64,000 nt of DNA from Callaeas wilsoni (taxonomy: Eukaryota > Chordata > Aves > Passeriformes > Callaeidae), in contig VWPU01001245.1 of the NCBI GenBank assembly GCA_013398955.1, forward strand, positions 84,895-148,894, read 5' to 3'. Numbering within the stretch: the first letter of the stretch is position 1; each line of letters begins with the position of its first letter. Below, one piece after another: positions 62,516 through 64,000 of the stretch. The notes beneath the pieces are model-generated. The model was given only the letters and a program-made list of their open reading frames with translations, made no database searches and was not told the DNA's origin. The position numbers were made by a program, and so were the translations under genes.

Positions 62516-63959
62516 AGCCCATGCCAGGCTGAAACAGAAAGCTGACCCCATTTCCAGCAGCAGTAACCCATAGCTCAGTGCACCCAGCTGGCCAACGTGT
62601 CCTGCAAGTTGTCACTTGCCCCGTGACCATCCTCACAGGGCTCTAAACCAATGGATGATCCTCTGGGGCAGCCTGGCACAGTCTCAGCCAGGCCTCCTGG
62701 CCATGAGGTGGTTGCAAAGACCTAGATTCAGGACACGCCAGCGGTGGGAGGACTGGTTGAATCATTCCTATTGAGCCACCACACTGGCACTCAGCCTCTG
62801 CAAACCCTGCTGGTATCTGACTTTCCTGACAGCGGCTCTGAGCCAGGATGTGTTTGGCTCCCAATCAAAGTCCTGGGCTGGCAGCTTTCTCTGCAGAGCA
62901 GTCACTCCTCGCAGCCCCGACGGCTTCTCCGCTGTGGAGCCTCCCATGGCCTGAGTGGATCCAACAGGCCAAGGCAGTGTTATCCATGTGTTTCTCATGG
63001 GGTTATGGACTCAGAGACGGGAAGAGCCCCTTTCATCATGAGATGGCAACTCCTGCTGGCTCGGGCAGAGAGAGCTTTTCTTCTGGCTCGTTTTAGTGTG
63101 CAGTGTTCTCAGCGCCTATTTTGGGATAAGAGGTGATAATGTATTTTTTTTCAGCACACAAACCCTTTTTGTCCTTGCTGTATTCGCTTTTTAAAATTTC
63201 ATTTATTTTCACTTACGTCAGTTGCTTCAAAATCAAAACTCCATTTTCATTTTCTGGGGTACATAGCCACTCTGGGCTTGAAGATATTTACACATTTGCT
63301 CCTATTTTTCCAAGCACGAGCGTGATCACTGCATTATTTCCCTTTCAAGAGGACCAGGAGGGTGTGTGTGGATCTGAGGCTGGTTGTGGACACCTCGCAG
63401 GAGGCACATGCCCCAAACCCTTTCATGTCAGAGCAGATGTGTGATAACAACTTTCTCAAGGAGGCAGACAGAGTTTGGGTGCATTGCTAATTTGAGCTGC
63501 CTCAAGGGGAAGCCCCCAACCGTGCCAGCTATTTTCAGACTTCAAAGCATTCTCCCTTGTGACTGATCATCCTTTTCCCATCCTGGGAGAGAGGCTCTGC
63601 TGGAACGTCTCATGGATCTCGGATTTCCTTCTCAAAAGCCTGAAGGGAGCTGCTCAGGGCTCTGCTTTCCAAAGCGGCCTTTCCTCCCACGCTGACCCTT
63701 TCTCCTCGCTAACAAATTGCCATCGGAGCAGCAGCCAGCCTTGCACAGACACGAACCCCAAGTCGCCCCAGAGACACTGTTATCTTGCCGTGACAAAGGG
63801 CCAGTCTGGCTCTCTTGCTGGTGGCATTATTTGAAAAGGTCACCCAGAGACAGCGGCTTGACAGGCTGTTTTGAAAAATGCTAATAATAGGCTGTCCATC
63901 GCTCTCGGAGCATTAATTAGGCTGAGCACAAGCTGAAGCCTTGCAGCAGCACAGTTCTC

Positions 63960-64000
63960 ATTTTTCTTTTCTTTTTCTTTTTTTTCTTTTCTTTTTCTTT
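63960..64000. repeat. Polypyrimidine (T/C) microsatellite, cut by the window end
   Basis: It is a tract of T runs broken by single C's ('ttcttttctttttc' pattern). It is open at the right edge, so its full length is unknown. Confidence 0.9.

Larger units (their letters stand above)
59492..64000 (+). other. BLK: BLK intron, partial; no SH3 exon seen
   Basis: This is non-coding to the end of the window. It holds CR1 fragments (59725-59778, 62117-62515), a 14-bp tandem repeat (60589-60644), a TTTA microsatellite (61283-61307) and a terminal polypyrimidine tract. I looked for an ALYDY-type SH3 start and saw none. Confidence 0.65.

Noticed and set aside
59492..64000. Possible BLK SH3 exon
   Set aside because: I looked for an ALYDY-type coding stretch with an acceptor in phase 1 and found none, so it should lie outside the window.

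Overview
This is vertebrate nuclear DNA from a bird, probably a songbird. About 33 fragments of the avian CR1 LINE are scattered on both strands. Several belong to the type whose reverse strand reads 'ggtttgggttggaaggga' and later 'cttggacacttccaggga', and one long copy carries a 3'-proximal segment that I associate with passerine genomes. Coding exons are short and have GT-AG splice sites. There are no operons, Shine-Dalgarno sites or phage or plasmid genes. Most long open frames here are chance or repeat-derived.

Two protein genes can be supported, arranged head to head. FAM167A lies on the minus strand. Its coding region is in two exons (23736-24113 and 14645-14908), which join in phase to a complete 213-residue protein, matching the roughly 214 residues of the human protein. 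BLK, the B-lymphoid Src-family tyrosine kinase, begins on the plus strand. Its first two coding exons (57008-57109 and 59443-59491) are present. The SH3, SH2 and kinase exons must lie beyond position 64000. FAM167A and BLK are neighbours in the same divergent arrangement on human 8p23.1, so the order is conserved.

Layout: 1-14644 is 3' UTR and downstream flank of FAM167A, with CR1 copies and a CpG-rich patch near 4.5-5.2 kb. 14909-23735 is the FAM167A intron between the coding exons. 24146-31740 is its probable 5' intron. 30.7-32.9 kb is a GC- and CpG-rich block with a candidate FAM167A first exon and a T-rich 34-bp minisatellite. A candidate BLK promoter and non-coding first exon lies at 38.70-38.94 kb (TATA-like box, initiator, perfect splice donor). 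38.9-57.0 kb would then be BLK intron 1. 57.1-59.4 kb is the next intron and 59.5-64 kb is the start of the following one.

I found no bacterial-type or otherwise undescribed gene system. The points most worth checking are the candidate BLK first exon, the candidate FAM167A first exon, a run of octamer (ATGCAAAT/ATTTGCAT) sites between 33 and 51 kb, a 16-bp perfect palindrome with a homeodomain core, and some unusual simple repeats.
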